This document shows, piece after piece, positions 1 to 8,300 of a stretch of DNA of 64,000 nucleotides (positions are counted from its first letter, which is position 1; every line of letters begins with the position of its first letter). The notes beneath the pieces were generated by a model. It worked only from the letters and a program-made list of their open reading frames with translations. It was not told the DNA's origin and did no database searches. A program made the position numbers and the translations under genes. Origin of the DNA: Anaerococcus prevotii DSM 20548 (GTDB taxonomy: Bacteria > Bacillota > Clostridia > Tissierellales > Peptoniphilaceae); contig NC_013171.1 in NCBI RefSeq assembly GCF_000024105.1, positions 124,001 through 188,000 of the forward strand, written 5' to 3'.

Positions 1-202
1 CCTTAGTCATATCCCTTGCTATATTTTTCGATAGAAAATCACACATATCATAGAAGGGAAGAGCCTCTATATGACCCTTTTTCTCTTTTGGGATTTTATT
101 TAAGTCATAGCCGTATTTTTTAAAGATATCCTCAAGCGGCTTTATCCATATATGCATGGAATCTAGAATCGTTCCGTCAATATCAAATATTAGTCCGTAC
201 AT
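1..202 (-). CDS. HAD-superfamily hydrolase, N-terminal part only
   Basis: The protein starts MYGLIFDIDGT and runs off the left edge, leaving about 67 residues. The DxDGT motif near residues 7-11 is the HAD motif I, which carries the aspartate nucleophile, and the following DSMHIW region begins a cap domain as in phosphoglycolate phosphatase or beta-phosphoglucomutase type enzymes. The start is the ATG whose complement ends at 202. The substrate cannot be told from this fragment. The gene probably shares a transcript with the secreted protein upstream on the minus strand, 14 bases away. Confidence 0.8.
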   Translation of the reverse strand, partial: MYGLIFDIDGTILDSMHIWIKPLEDIFKKYGYDLNKIPKEKKGHIEALPFYDMCDFLSKNIARDMTK

Positions 203-216
203 TTGTATCCTTTCGT

Positions 217-753
217 CTATCTTTGTGCGTGTCTGTAACCTTTGCTGATGGCTTCATCTTCTGAGTAAAACCAGGTTACATTTTCCACAGAAATCTTGTT
301 ATAGTCCCTCTGACCCCTGGTGTGATAGACTCCTGTAAGTCTATTGCCCTTGATCGGACCCTCTGTAGAATCTGCTGTATAGTTTTTCTTTCTACTGGTG
401 TAAGGTCTAGTTTTTTGATTTTCGATTGGCCTATTTCCAGCAGGATATGGGAAGCTATGCTTAGAACTTTGGCTAGAATCAGAATCACCAGTAGATTCAG
501 ATGGACTTTCGTCCTTTTCTTCTTTAGAAATCTCATCTTCGATAGAATCTGTTGCTTTTTCTAAATCGGATTCTTCTGTATCTTTCCCCTCTGTACTATT
601 ATCATCATTTGAAAGTCCGATAGCTTCGTCTAGGTCGTAGTCCTCGTAGTAGACGATAGGCAAGTCTTTAGGGTTATTATCTGCAAGACTAGTGCCCACA
701 AATCCTAAGGCTGTGAGAGATAAGAAGAGAGCGAGCAAGTTTTTCTTTTTCAT
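217..753 (-). CDS. Secreted protein with C-terminal sunset-like domain
   Basis: A 178-residue exported protein. Residues 1-24 form a Sec signal peptide (KKK, hydrophobic core, then SLA|DNN). Residues 30-105 are acidic and Ser/Thr/Glu-rich low complexity. The last 45 residues begin IKGN, contain a VYHTRGQRDY stretch and end WFYSEDEAISKGYRHA, which resembles the 'sunset' domain at the C terminus of secreted Firmicutes proteins and nucleases. No nuclease domain is present, so this is a short carrier of that domain. An AGGAGG site precedes the ATG. Function unknown; the domain assignment is from pattern memory. Confidence 0.7.
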   Translation of the reverse strand: MKKKNLLALFLSLTALGFVGTSLADNNPKDLPIVYYEDYDLDEAIGLSNDDNSTEGKDTEESDLEKATDSIEDEISKEEKDESPSESTGDSDSSQSSKHSFPYPAGNRPIENQKTRPYTSRKKNYTADSTEGPIKGNRLTGVYHTRGQRDYNKISVENVTWFYSEDEAISKGYRHAQR

Positions 754-800
754 AAATATCCTCCTTCAGATTATATATCCATTATACCATATGAAAGGCT

Positions 801-829
801 TTGCCTCTTAGCTAGAATTACTATATAAT
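801..829 (+). promoter_or_regulatory. Sigma-A type promoter for the chromate transporter genes
   Basis: TTGCCT at 801-806, a 17-base spacer and TATAAT at 824-829 lie just upstream of the ATG at 848. Transcription would start near 836 and give a very short leader. An AAGGAG site at 837-842 serves the first gene. Confidence 0.6.
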
Positions 830-847
830 TAGCTATAAGGAGATATT

Positions 848-1387
848 ATGAATACTTTATTAGAACTTTATTTGACATTTTTTAAGATGGGACTTTTTAC
901 CTTCGGTGGAGGCTACGCCATGCTTCCTCTTTTGGAAAGAGAAGTAGTCGATAAGAAGGGCTGGGCAAGCCATGAGGAAATCTTAGATTATTATGCAATT
1001 GGCCAATCCACTCCAGGAATTATTGCAATCAACACCTCGACCTTTTGTGGTTACAAGGTCTGCGGAAATATTGGAGGGATTGTAGCAAGCCTGGGCTTTA
1101 TTAGTCCATCTATAATAATCATTTCTATCATAGCAAAGTTCTTACAAAGCTTCAGTCATCTAGCCATAATCCAACATGCCTTTGCTGGAATAAGGGTTGC
1201 GGTTTGTGCCTTGGTTTTTTATTCAGTTCTTAAGATGATAAGGAAAGATGCTAATACTGGTCTTAAATTTATGGTATTTATTTTGACTTTTGTAGCTATA
1301 GGATTTTTGTCTATATCGCCAATTGTAGTCGTGATTACGGTTGGAGTTTTCGGAATACTTTTAGGAAGGGGAAAGAAAAATGCTTAG
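848..1387 (+). CDS. Chromate transporter family protein (CHR), first half-size subunit
   Basis: A 179-residue membrane protein of the CHR family. The N-terminal FKMGLFTFGGGYAMLPLLERE segment is the family signature, followed by QSTPGIIAINTSTF in the second conserved helix pair. Hydrophobic segments fill most of the protein. In bacteria with short CHR proteins, two half-length genes usually sit in tandem and are thought to work as a heteromeric pair; here the second gene overlaps by 8 bases. Family members export chromate, but the physiological substrate in an anaerobic coccus is unproven. Confidence 0.85.
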   Translation: MNTLLELYLTFFKMGLFTFGGGYAMLPLLEREVVDKKGWASHEEILDYYAIGQSTPGIIAINTSTFCGYKVCGNIGGIVASLGFISPSIIIISIIAKFLQSFSHLAIIQHAFAGIRVAVCALVFYSVLKMIRKDANTGLKFMVFILTFVAIGFLSISPIVVVITVGVFGILLGRGKKNA

Positions 1388-1940
1388 ATTGATGTGGGAG
1401 TTTTTTAAGATTGGACTTTTTGCAGTAGGTGGAGGGATGGCAACCATTCCCTTCCTTTATGAAATAGGAGAAAAGTTTGGCTACTTTTCTAATGAAGAGC
1501 TTCTAGATATGATTGCTGTATCTGAATCAACGCCTGGAGCTATTGGAATTAATATGTCTACCTACGCAGGAATCAATGCCCAGGGAAATCTAGGAGGAGT
1601 TTTAGCTACGATTTCGCTAATAACAGGACCTGTGATAATTATCTTATTTATAGCAAGAGCTATGGATAAGTTCAAAAATTCTAAAGTCGTAAAGGATGCC
1701 TTCGTAACCTTAAGACCTGCTACAGCTGGCCTTATCCTGGGGGCTATGAGCTCGGTATTATTTGTGACTTTATTTAAATTAGAAGCCTTTAGGCAAAGCG
1801 GAAATATAATAAATATAGTAAGGCCAATTCCCTTAGGGATATTTGTGGTATTTTTAGGCTTATTAATGAAATTTAAGAAACTAAATCCTATCGTCGTAAT
1901 CATAATAGGAGCTCTGCTTGGAATTTTACTAAAACTCTAA
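1380..1940 (+). CDS. Chromate transporter family protein (CHR), second half-size subunit
   Basis: A 186-residue homologue of the preceding gene, with the matching signature FKIGLFAVGGGMATIPFLYE and SESTPGAIGINMSTY. Its start overlaps the 3' end of the first subunit gene by 8 bases, so the two are probably translationally coupled. Five to six hydrophobic segments are visible, the last being a near-continuous Ile/Val/Leu run at the C terminus. It is interpreted as the partner half of a two-gene CHR transporter. Confidence 0.85.
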   Translation: MLRLMWEFFKIGLFAVGGGMATIPFLYEIGEKFGYFSNEELLDMIAVSESTPGAIGINMSTYAGINAQGNLGGVLATISLITGPVIIILFIARAMDKFKNSKVVKDAFVTLRPATAGLILGAMSSVLFVTLFKLEAFRQSGNIINIVRPIPLGIFVVFLGLLMKFKKLNPIVVIIIGALLGILLKL

Positions 1941-1983
1941 GCTAGGCTGGGTATAAGTAGAAGGTAAGAGAAAGGATAAGAAA

Positions 1984-2907
1984 ATGTTAGTTTATATAGC
2001 AGGAAGTGGAGCTATGGGATCAACCATAGGCTATCATATAGAAAAAAATACAGACAGTCGAGTTATTTTACTAGATTACTGGCAAGATCATATAGATAAA
2101 ATTAATGAAAATGGTCTAATGGTATCTGGTAAAGTCGAAGATAAGATAAAAATAAAGGCTATGAGACCAGAAGAGGCGGAAGAAGAAGCAGACCTAATAG
2201 TAGTAATGACCAAATCAATGGCTCTAGAAGCTATGATGGAAGCTATTAAGGGAATTATTGGAGAGAAGACTCAAATCCTTTGTCTCCTTAACGGTATGGG
2301 CCATGAGAAGATTCTAGAAAAATTCGTCGATAAAAACCAAATCAATATGGGAGTTACCATATGGGCTGCAGGACTTACAGGTCCTGGTCAAATAGAAATT
2401 ACAGGCAAAGGCACAATAGATGTCCAAAACATAGGAGACGATGAGGAAAATGGTAGAAAGATCGCTCGCTTATTAGATAAGGCAGGATTAGGAGCCAAAT
2501 ACGATAACGATGTAATGTTTGCCATCTGGAGAAAGGTTATGGTAAATGGAACAATGAATTCCATGACCTCACTTATGGAATGCACCATTGGAGAATTCTT
2601 CGATTCATCTAGGTCTAAGGATATTATAAGTGAACTAGTAAAGGAGTTCACAGAAGTAGGTCGTGCTGAAGGAATCGATCTTGATAAAAAAGAGATGCTA
2701 GAATATATTTACAAAACAGCCGAAGAAGCCAAAGACCACCATCCTTCAATGTACCAAGACCTCATAGAAAGAAACAGAAAAACAGAAATTGACTTTATAA
2801 ATGGAGCAGTAGTAGAAAAGGGTAAGGCTCATAATATAGCTACTCCATATAACAAGATAGTGACTCAATTAATCCACGCCAAGGAAGATATTAGAGGAGC
2901 AAAATAA
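1984..2907 (+). CDS. panE: 2-dehydropantoate 2-reductase (ketopantoate reductase)
   Basis: A 307-residue ApbA/PanE family enzyme that reduces 2-dehydropantoate to pantoate with NADPH. The N terminus IAGSGAMGSTIGYH is the Rossmann GxGxxG motif. The C-terminal ApbA domain contains WRKVMVNGTMNSM around residue 181, with the catalytic lysine and the conserved asparagine. Length matches the family. It lies 13 kb from panD and panC in the same window, with no panB between or nearby. Distant PanE-like oxidoreductases exist, so activity on ketopantoate is likely but not certain. Confidence 0.8.
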   Translation: MLVYIAGSGAMGSTIGYHIEKNTDSRVILLDYWQDHIDKINENGLMVSGKVEDKIKIKAMRPEEAEEEADLIVVMTKSMALEAMMEAIKGIIGEKTQILCLLNGMGHEKILEKFVDKNQINMGVTIWAAGLTGPGQIEITGKGTIDVQNIGDDEENGRKIARLLDKAGLGAKYDNDVMFAIWRKVMVNGTMNSMTSLMECTIGEFFDSSRSKDIISELVKEFTEVGRAEGIDLDKKEMLEYIYKTAEEAKDHHPSMYQDLIERNRKTEIDFINGAVVEKGKAHNIATPYNKIVTQLIHAKEDIRGAK

Positions 2908-2913
2908 ATATTC

Positions 2914-2939
2914 AGAAGTCCGAGAGGGCTTCTTTTTGT
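2914..2939 (+). terminator. Intrinsic terminator after panE
   Basis: An 8-base stem (AGAAGTCC with GGGCTTCT, one G-U pair), a 4-base loop and a T-rich tail directly follow the panE stop codon. Confidence 0.75.
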
Positions 2940-2996
2940 TTGGGAAATAATATCGGTATAGTAGTAGATGAACTATTCCTAGGAGAAGGAGAGAAG

Positions 2997-3947
2997 ATGG
3001 ACTATATTTATAAATTTGATACGGATAATGGCTTTGAAAAAAGTGATATAAAAAGTTTTTATGATGTTATAGAAGATGATGATTTTTATTTGATGTATTT
3101 GGGCAAGGATAGCTTTATTGATTTTGCGAAGACCTATAAACTCGACAATGCTATTATAGATTTGTTAGTTTCTGATATTTCTACTAAGACCTATATGGCG
3201 GTTGAGGATAACTATACTTTTGCCATACTTGAAATGCTCGATATCAAGGGCAATCTTGATACATCAGACCTCGTCGGTTTTTATATAGAAAATAATAGGC
3301 TTATAATCGTAGACCTCTACGATAGGGATGCCTCTACTTCAGTTGCCTTTAGGAGAATGATCAGTAAAAAATCTGCTGCAAGATCTCCAGGAAGGCTCCT
3401 TAAATTTTTCATAGCAGCTCTTATTAGCAACCATACTAGGGTTTTTGAAGATATTAAAAATCAAACGGCAGCTGTCGAAGATAGGATTATAAAAAATAAA
3501 AAGCTTACGAGTAGTATAGATATTATCACGGACAATAGGCATAAGGCCCTAAACCTCTACACTTCTTATGAGAGGCTTATCGATACTTTGGAGCTTCTTA
3601 CGGAAAATGAGAATGATATTTTTGATGAAGATGATATCAAGCATCTTAAATCAATAGCCTTTAGGGTGGAAAGATATTCATCAAACATCACCTATCTCAA
3701 TGATTATATTAACAATGTCAAGGATTCCTATACATCCAAGATGGACCTTTCGATGAACAATACCATGAAAATCCTTACTGTAATTACTGCAATTTTTACG
3801 CCGATTACGATTATTACAGGTTGGTACGGGATGAATTTTGATAATATGCCGGAGCTTGAATGGAACTTTGGTTATATATATGTTATAATCCTATCCCTAG
3901 CTAGTATTATTTTAGGATTTATTATTTTTAGAAGGCTTGATGAATAG
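2997..3947 (+). CDS. corA: CorA family divalent metal ion transporter
   Basis: A 316-residue CorA-type channel for Mg2+ (possibly Co2+ or Ni2+). The large N-terminal cytoplasmic domain is followed by two C-terminal membrane helices. The family signature YGMN lies at the end of the first helix (GWYGMNFDNMPE), and the second helix ends in a short basic tail (FRRLDE). The ATG at 2997 was chosen over an upstream in-frame TTG at 2940 because GGAGAAGGAGAG lies just ahead of it and the upstream region overlaps the panE terminator. Monocistronic between two terminators. Confidence 0.9.
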   Translation: MDYIYKFDTDNGFEKSDIKSFYDVIEDDDFYLMYLGKDSFIDFAKTYKLDNAIIDLLVSDISTKTYMAVEDNYTFAILEMLDIKGNLDTSDLVGFYIENNRLIIVDLYDRDASTSVAFRRMISKKSAARSPGRLLKFFIAALISNHTRVFEDIKNQTAAVEDRIIKNKKLTSSIDIITDNRHKALNLYTSYERLIDTLELLTENENDIFDEDDIKHLKSIAFRVERYSSNITYLNDYINNVKDSYTSKMDLSMNNTMKILTVITAIFTPITIITGWYGMNFDNMPELEWNFGYIYVIILSLASIILGFIIFRRLDE

Positions 3948-3955
3948 GAAGAAAT

Positions 3956-3993
3956 AAAGCGGAAGAGACTTAGCCTAGGTCACATTCCGCTTT
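3956..3993. terminator. Bidirectional intrinsic terminator
   Basis: A perfect 9-base stem (AAAGCGGAA with TTCCGCTTT) encloses a 20-base loop, with A-rich sequence on the left and T-rich on the right. It can end corA on the plus strand and the small ORF on the minus strand. Confidence 0.75.
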
Positions 3994-3998
3994 TATTT

Positions 3999-4241
3999 TT
4001 ATTCTACTACATTAACATTAAGCATCCTTGGAGCATCTACTGGTAGACTGAAGTCAGATTGCCAGTAGCCGTCATCAGGGCCGAAGCTAATTGTTATATA
4101 TCGGTCTTGGTATTCGATCATTTCGTCATTGTTAAATACCTTTACTACTCCTGAAACGACAGTTTGATCTAAATCTACTTGCTCTTGGCTTGAGCTTTGT
4201 GTATCCTCTTCTTTTTTTCTAGCTTGTCTTTCTCTTTTCAT
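3999..4241 (-). CDS. Small hypothetical protein
   Basis: About 80 residues, starting MKRERQARKKEED. The first 30 residues are highly charged and Gln/Ser-rich; the rest has alternating hydrophobic beta-like segments (VVSGVVKVF, RYITISFGPDDGYW) ending MLNVNVVE. No signal peptide and no family recognised. An upstream ATG at 4271 would add 10 residues, but a promoter places the transcript start near 4265, so the ATG at 4241 was preferred. It could be a real small gene or a remnant of a larger one; it is bounded by its own promoter and a terminator. Confidence 0.4.
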   Translation of the reverse strand: MKRERQARKKEEDTQSSSQEQVDLDQTVVSGVVKVFNNDEMIEYQDRYITISFGPDDGYWQSDFSLPVDAPRMLNVNVVE

Positions 4242-4271
4242 CCCTAATAAATAAACATAATTACTACACAT

Positions 4272-4300
4272 ATTCTATCAAATATCACAAATTATTACAA
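4272..4300 (-). promoter_or_regulatory. Possible promoter for the small ORF
   Basis: On the minus strand, TTGTAA (4295-4300), a 17-base spacer and TAGAAT (4272-4277). It would start transcription about 23 bases ahead of the chosen ATG. Confidence 0.4.
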
Positions 4301-4376
4301 TAACTATAAACCAAGTACTCTTTTACTTTGGAAAAGTATCCTATACTTGCTAGTAGATACTTAAAAAATGGGACAC

Positions 4377-4403
4377 AAAAAGGATAGATTATTCAATCTA
4401 TCC
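4377..4403 (-). terminator. Intrinsic terminator of the P-type ATPase gene
   Basis: On the minus strand a perfect 9-base stem (GGATAGATT with AATCTATCC), a 4-base loop and a run of five T lie 16 bases beyond the ATPase stop codon. Confidence 0.8.
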
Positions 4404-4418
4404 CTTTACTTTTATTTA

Positions 4419-7091
4419 TTATTTTCTTCTAACAACTTTTGAAATCTCACCTAGGATAAGTGGGATTAGGGAAAGTATTAGAACTGGTATCCATTCCCAG
4501 CTTAGAGATACTACTTCAAAAAGATCTCTTAGGACTGGTACATACATTACCACTAGTAGTAGGGCAAATGATAGGATTGTTGCCTTGATTAGTTGTGGGT
4601 TTGAGGCAAATCCTAATTCCTTTAATGTGAACTTCTCTGATCTTACTGAGAAGGCTCTTAGAAGTTCGCTTGTGATAAGTGTTGCAAATACCATTGTGTG
4701 TGCTCCCTCAATTGAGTTAGGGAAAATCCACTTAAGTCCTACTAGGTAAGCACCGAGAACCGCTATTGTTATAAATATTGATTGAGAGATAAGATTTGTC
4801 TTTGTCTTTCCAGATATTATTGACTCTCTTGGATCTCTTGGATCTTCTTCCATGATGCCTGGCTCTGCTGGCTCAACTCCAAGGGCTAGGGCTGGGAAGG
4901 CATCTGTTACAAGGTTAAGCCACAAGAGTTGGATTGGGGTAAGTGGGCTTGGAAGGCCGAAAAGTATTGACAAGAAAACTATAAGGACTTCTGCTATGTT
5001 ACAAGATAGGAGGAAGGAGACGAACTTCTTGATATTTGCAAAGATTACTCTTCCTTCTTCTACCGCATTTACTATTGTTGCGAAGTTATCATCTACAAGA
5101 ATCATATCTGCAGTATCCTTAGCAACGTCTGTTCCTGTAATTCCCATTGATATACCTATATCGGCATTCTTGATAGCTGGAGCATCGTTTACTCCGTCCC
5201 CTGTCATGGCTACTATTTCACCATTTTGGCCTAGGGCCTTTACAAGTTGAACCTTGTTTTCTGGAGAAACTCTGGCAAAGATTCTCTTAGTCTTTACTAT
5301 TTCTCTAATCTCTGCTTCTGTCTTGTTGTTAAGTTCGCTTCCTTGCATAGCTTGGTCACGGCTTGTTGCTATGCCTAAATCCTTGGCTATGGCGAGGGCT
5401 GTTTCGAAATAGTCACCTGTAATCATTATTACATCGATTCCTGAAGCGTGGCATTCCTTAACAGCAGCCTTAGCTTCTGGTCTTGGTGGATCGATCATGC
5501 CTGTAAGTCCAACGAAGACCATGTCACGTTCGATATTTTCTGTAGTAAGGTCTTGGTCAAGACTATCTAGGCTCCTAAAGGCGTAGGCCATAACACGGAG
5601 AGCAGAGCTTGCAAGCTTAGTATTTTCTTCGAGGGCCTTTTTCTTAAGCTCTTCTGTAAAGTCTACGATTTGGCCATCTACTAGGGTCTTAGTACATTTA
5701 TCTATGACTACATCTGGGGCACCCTTGGTAAAGGAGTAGTAGTCTCCTTCTTTTTCGTGGAAGGTGGTCATCATCTTTCTTGTGGAATCGAATGGGATTT
5801 CCTCAAGTCTTGGGTGGTTTTCGTTTAGGTTTTCTTGGTTGATGTTCCATTTTTCAGAAAGTGTAAGCATAGCGCCTTCTGTAGGGTCACCTGTGATCTT
5901 GTAGATGTCATCTTCTCTTGTGAGATTGGCATCGTTACATAGGCTTGCTATGGTCATGAGAAGTTTGATTTGATCGTGGTTTTCTACGATTTCACCCTTA
6001 TCATCTCGGATATCTCCCTTTGGTTCATATCCTGAACCTTCTACTTCAAATTCCTTGCCATCAGCGTAGATTTTGGTGATGGTCATTTCGTTTTGAGTTA
6101 ATGTTCCTGTCTTATCTGAACAGATTACTGTAGTTGAACCTAGGGTTTCTACTGAAAGAAGGTTTTTAACAATTGCCTTTCTTTCGGCCATTCTGTTCAT
6201 TCCGATTGATAGAACGATGGTTACAACTGCGGTGAGTCCTTCTGGTATAGCAGCTACTGCAAGTGATACTGCGACCATGAAGTTATCTAACATATCCATT
6301 TCAGATCTAAAATATCCAACTACAAATACTAGGATACAAACTATTACTACTAGTACAGCGAGGAGCTTGGATAGCTTCTTAAGTTGTTTTTGTAGGGGAG
6401 TATCTTTTGCCTCGACGTTTTCCAGACTTGTTGCGATTTTACCGATTTCTGTTTCATGGCCTGTGGCTGTGACTATTCCCTTGCCGTGGCCATAAGTGAC
6501 TATAGATGATGAAAAGGCATAGTTATCTCTATCTCCGATTCCAACATCTTCATTAAATTCCTTACTAAAGTCCTTTTCTACTGCGACAGATTCTCCTGTA
6601 AGGGATGATTCGTCGATTTGTAGGTTGCTTGATTCGAGAAGTCTCATGTCAGCTGGAATGATATCTCCAGTTTCAATGATTACAACATCTCCTGGCACAA
6701 GCTCTTCGGCCTTTAGTTTTTTTCTAGATCCATCACGAATGATGGTAGCTTCTGGTGAGCTCATCTTTTGAAGGGCTGCTACAGAGTCTTCTGCACGACC
6801 TTCTTGGATGATGGACATAATAGCGTTGATTACTACGATTGCAATAATGATACCGCATTCAATAGCATCTCCTGTAAAGGCTGACACGATTGCAGCTATT
6901 ACAAGAAGGATTACCATAGGATCTGCTACTTGCTCGATGATTTTCTTGGCAAGAGATTTCTTGTTAGATGATTCGATAATGTTTTTGCCATATTTATCGA
7001 GTCTCTTACTTGCCTCATCGGAAGTAAGACCGCGGTTTGGGTCACTATTATGTTTTTTGATTACTTCATTTAAACTTCCTTTATAGTCCAT
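4419..7091 (-). CDS. SERCA-like P-type ATPase, predicted Mn2+/Ca2+ exporter
   Basis: An 890-residue P2A-type ATPase. It has an N-terminal cation ATPase domain, the TGES actuator motif, the phosphorylation site DKTGTLTQNE, the MTGDGVNDAPA hinge motif and a C-terminal set of membrane helices. Ion-site motifs match SERCA: IPEGL in M4, SCNIAEV in M5 and NLVTDAFPALALG in M6. The ATG at 7091 has GGAGG five bases upstream, so an 18-residue longer reading from 7145 was rejected. A probable yybP-ykoY manganese riboswitch precedes it, as for the Lactococcus yoaB Mn exporter. Manganese export is therefore the likely role; calcium export remains possible. Confidence 0.9.
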   Translation of the reverse strand: MDYKGSLNEVIKKHNSDPNRGLTSDEASKRLDKYGKNIIESSNKKSLAKKIIEQVADPMVILLVIAAIVSAFTGDAIECGIIIAIVVINAIMSIIQEGRAEDSVAALQKMSSPEATIIRDGSRKKLKAEELVPGDVVIIETGDIIPADMRLLESSNLQIDESSLTGESVAVEKDFSKEFNEDVGIGDRDNYAFSSSIVTYGHGKGIVTATGHETEIGKIATSLENVEAKDTPLQKQLKKLSKLLAVLVVIVCILVFVVGYFRSEMDMLDNFMVAVSLAVAAIPEGLTAVVTIVLSIGMNRMAERKAIVKNLLSVETLGSTTVICSDKTGTLTQNEMTITKIYADGKEFEVEGSGYEPKGDIRDDKGEIVENHDQIKLLMTIASLCNDANLTREDDIYKITGDPTEGAMLTLSEKWNINQENLNENHPRLEEIPFDSTRKMMTTFHEKEGDYYSFTKGAPDVVIDKCTKTLVDGQIVDFTEELKKKALEENTKLASSALRVMAYAFRSLDSLDQDLTTENIERDMVFVGLTGMIDPPRPEAKAAVKECHASGIDVIMITGDYFETALAIAKDLGIATSRDQAMQGSELNNKTEAEIREIVKTKRIFARVSPENKVQLVKALGQNGEIVAMTGDGVNDAPAIKNADIGISMGITGTDVAKDTADMILVDDNFATIVNAVEEGRVIFANIKKFVSFLLSCNIAEVLIVFLSILFGLPSPLTPIQLLWLNLVTDAFPALALGVEPAEPGIMEEDPRDPRESIISGKTKTNLISQSIFITIAVLGAYLVGLKWIFPNSIEGAHTMVFATLITSELLRAFSVRSEKFTLKELGFASNPQLIKATILSFALLLVVMYVPVLRDLFEVVSLSWEWIPVLILSLIPLILGEISKVVRRK

Positions 7092-7121
7092 AATTCCTCC
7101 ATTAATATTAACAAAAGGTAT

Positions 7122-7153
7122 AAAAAAAACTTTTGGCAAATCCATGCCAAAAG
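7122..7153 (-). terminator. Riboswitch expression-platform terminator
   Basis: On the minus strand a 9-base stem (CTTTTGGCA with TGCCAAAAG) is followed by a run of eight T. Its 5' arm overlaps the conserved CAAGACTTTTGG segment of the aptamer, so aptamer folding and terminator folding compete. Confidence 0.8.
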
Positions 7154-7232
7154 TCTTGCCACCTTCTAGGGTTTATCCAACCGGGAAATTTCCGTTTTGA
7201 CGATTGAATAATTGGGCTACTCCCTTTTGCTT
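7122..7232 (-). ncRNA. yybP-ykoY family manganese riboswitch
   Basis: On the minus strand the leader contains GGGAGTAGCCC at about 7212-7224 and GGCAAGACTTTTGG at about 7133-7148, both hallmarks of the yybP-ykoY aptamer loops, with variable stems between. The 3' part overlaps an intrinsic terminator 31 bases before the ATPase start. In characterised members Mn2+ binding stabilises the aptamer and turns on genes for Mn export or homeostasis. The gene controlled here, a SERCA-like ATPase, is a known partner type. Identification is by motif recall, not a covariance model. Confidence 0.8.
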
Positions 7233-7238
7233 ACTTAT

Positions 7239-7266
7239 ATTATATAACAAATTGCCTTTATTACAA
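7239..7266 (-). promoter_or_regulatory. Promoter of the riboswitch/ATPase transcript
   Basis: On the minus strand TTGTAA (7261-7266), a 16-base spacer and TATAAT (7239-7244). It sits immediately beyond the stop codon of the upstream aminopeptidase gene and places the start about 7 bases before the riboswitch. Confidence 0.65.
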
Positions 7267-7268
7267 GA

Positions 7269-8291
7269 CTATTTTTGTACAAAGTTAAAGAGTAGCTTAT
7301 AAAGACCCATTAATCCTTTTTCGTGAGTTCTCTCATAACCGTGGCTTGCTGCAACTCCACTTCCCACTAGGGCGTGGCGGAAGTCGTTATCGCTTGCCAC
7401 TGCAGCGGAGGCATCAGATCCATAGTAAGGATATACGTCTAGGCCGTAGTCTATATCAAGATTTTTGGCAAGGTCTACTAGGTCATTGGTCAAATCATAA
7501 TTGTATGGGCCAGAAGAATCCTTAGCACATATTGAAACCATGGTCTCATCACAGGCGAGATCGTCATAGACAACTCCCATATCGACAGCTACCATATCTC
7601 TAATTCCCTTTGGATGGCCGCTTGCTGCCCCGTGGCCTACTTCTTCATAGATTGTAAAGGTCATATAAAGAGGTCTATTTATCTCGATATTCTTTTCTTT
7701 TATTTCCTTAGCGAGGGCAAGGAGGACGCCTGCACTTGCCTTATCGTCTAGATGGCGAGATTTGACGAAGCCATTATCAATTCTAAATCTTGGATCAAGA
7801 GAGATGAAGTCTCCGTTAGTAATACCTAGAGCCTTGGTCTCTTCGGCAGATTTTGTTATAGAATCTACTACAACTTCCATAGTAGTATCATCTCTTTTGG
7901 CTTCCTTTGGGTCGGATGAGCCGTGGACTGCAGGTTCATTTAATCTGAAGACTCCTGTATAAGTTTTGCCAGACCTGGTGTGGATGGTGACATTTTCTCC
8001 TTCTGCGTAGTTAAAAGGATAGCCCCCAAGGCTTGTTACCTTAATCCTACCGTTAGCCTTCACACTTCTTACCATAAGGCCCAGGGTATCTACGTGGGCA
8101 GAAAGCAAGAGGCCATTTTCATCTCCTTCTACAATAGGGACAACGACATTGCCCTTGTTGGTTTGGTAAGGCTTGTAGCCTAAGTTTTTAAATTCGTCCA
8201 TAAGATACTTCTCGGCAAGTTTTGTAAAGCCAGTTGGTGATGGTGTATTGGTGAGTTCTTCTATATATTTTGTTATTGTTGATATTTCCAT
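7269..8291 (-). CDS. M42 family metallopeptidase (glutamyl/leucyl aminopeptidase type)
   Basis: A 340-residue cytoplasmic metallopeptidase of clan MH. Two-metal ligands are visible: AHVDTLG (His near 66), the SRHLDDKASAG bridging aspartate, IYEEVGHGA (catalytic Glu-Glu pair), VDMG and the C-terminal SHGYERTH histidine. Such enzymes form large tetrahedral assemblies and release N-terminal residues from short peptides. Length and motif order match PepA/YsdC/FrvX relatives. AAGGAG precedes the ATG. It follows the LURP-one gene by 9 bases and is probably cotranscribed with it. Confidence 0.88.
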   Translation of the reverse strand: MEISTITKYIEELTNTPSPTGFTKLAEKYLMDEFKNLGYKPYQTNKGNVVVPIVEGDENGLLLSAHVDTLGLMVRSVKANGRIKVTSLGGYPFNYAEGENVTIHTRSGKTYTGVFRLNEPAVHGSSDPKEAKRDDTTMEVVVDSITKSAEETKALGITNGDFISLDPRFRIDNGFVKSRHLDDKASAGVLLALAKEIKEKNIEINRPLYMTFTIYEEVGHGAASGHPKGIRDMVAVDMGVVYDDLACDETMVSICAKDSSGPYNYDLTNDLVDLAKNLDIDYGLDVYPYYGSDASAAVASDNDFRHALVGSGVAASHGYERTHEKGLMGLYKLLFNFVQK

Positions 8292-8300
8292 GTTTTCTCC

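Noticed and set aside
2940-2996. Extension of CorA by 19 residues from a TTG start
   Set aside because: It overlaps the panE terminator, lacks a ribosome site, and GGAGAAGGAG sits just before the ATG at 2997.
7092-7145. Extension of the P-type ATPase by 18 residues
   Set aside because: It runs through the riboswitch terminator; GGAGG precedes the ATG at 7091.
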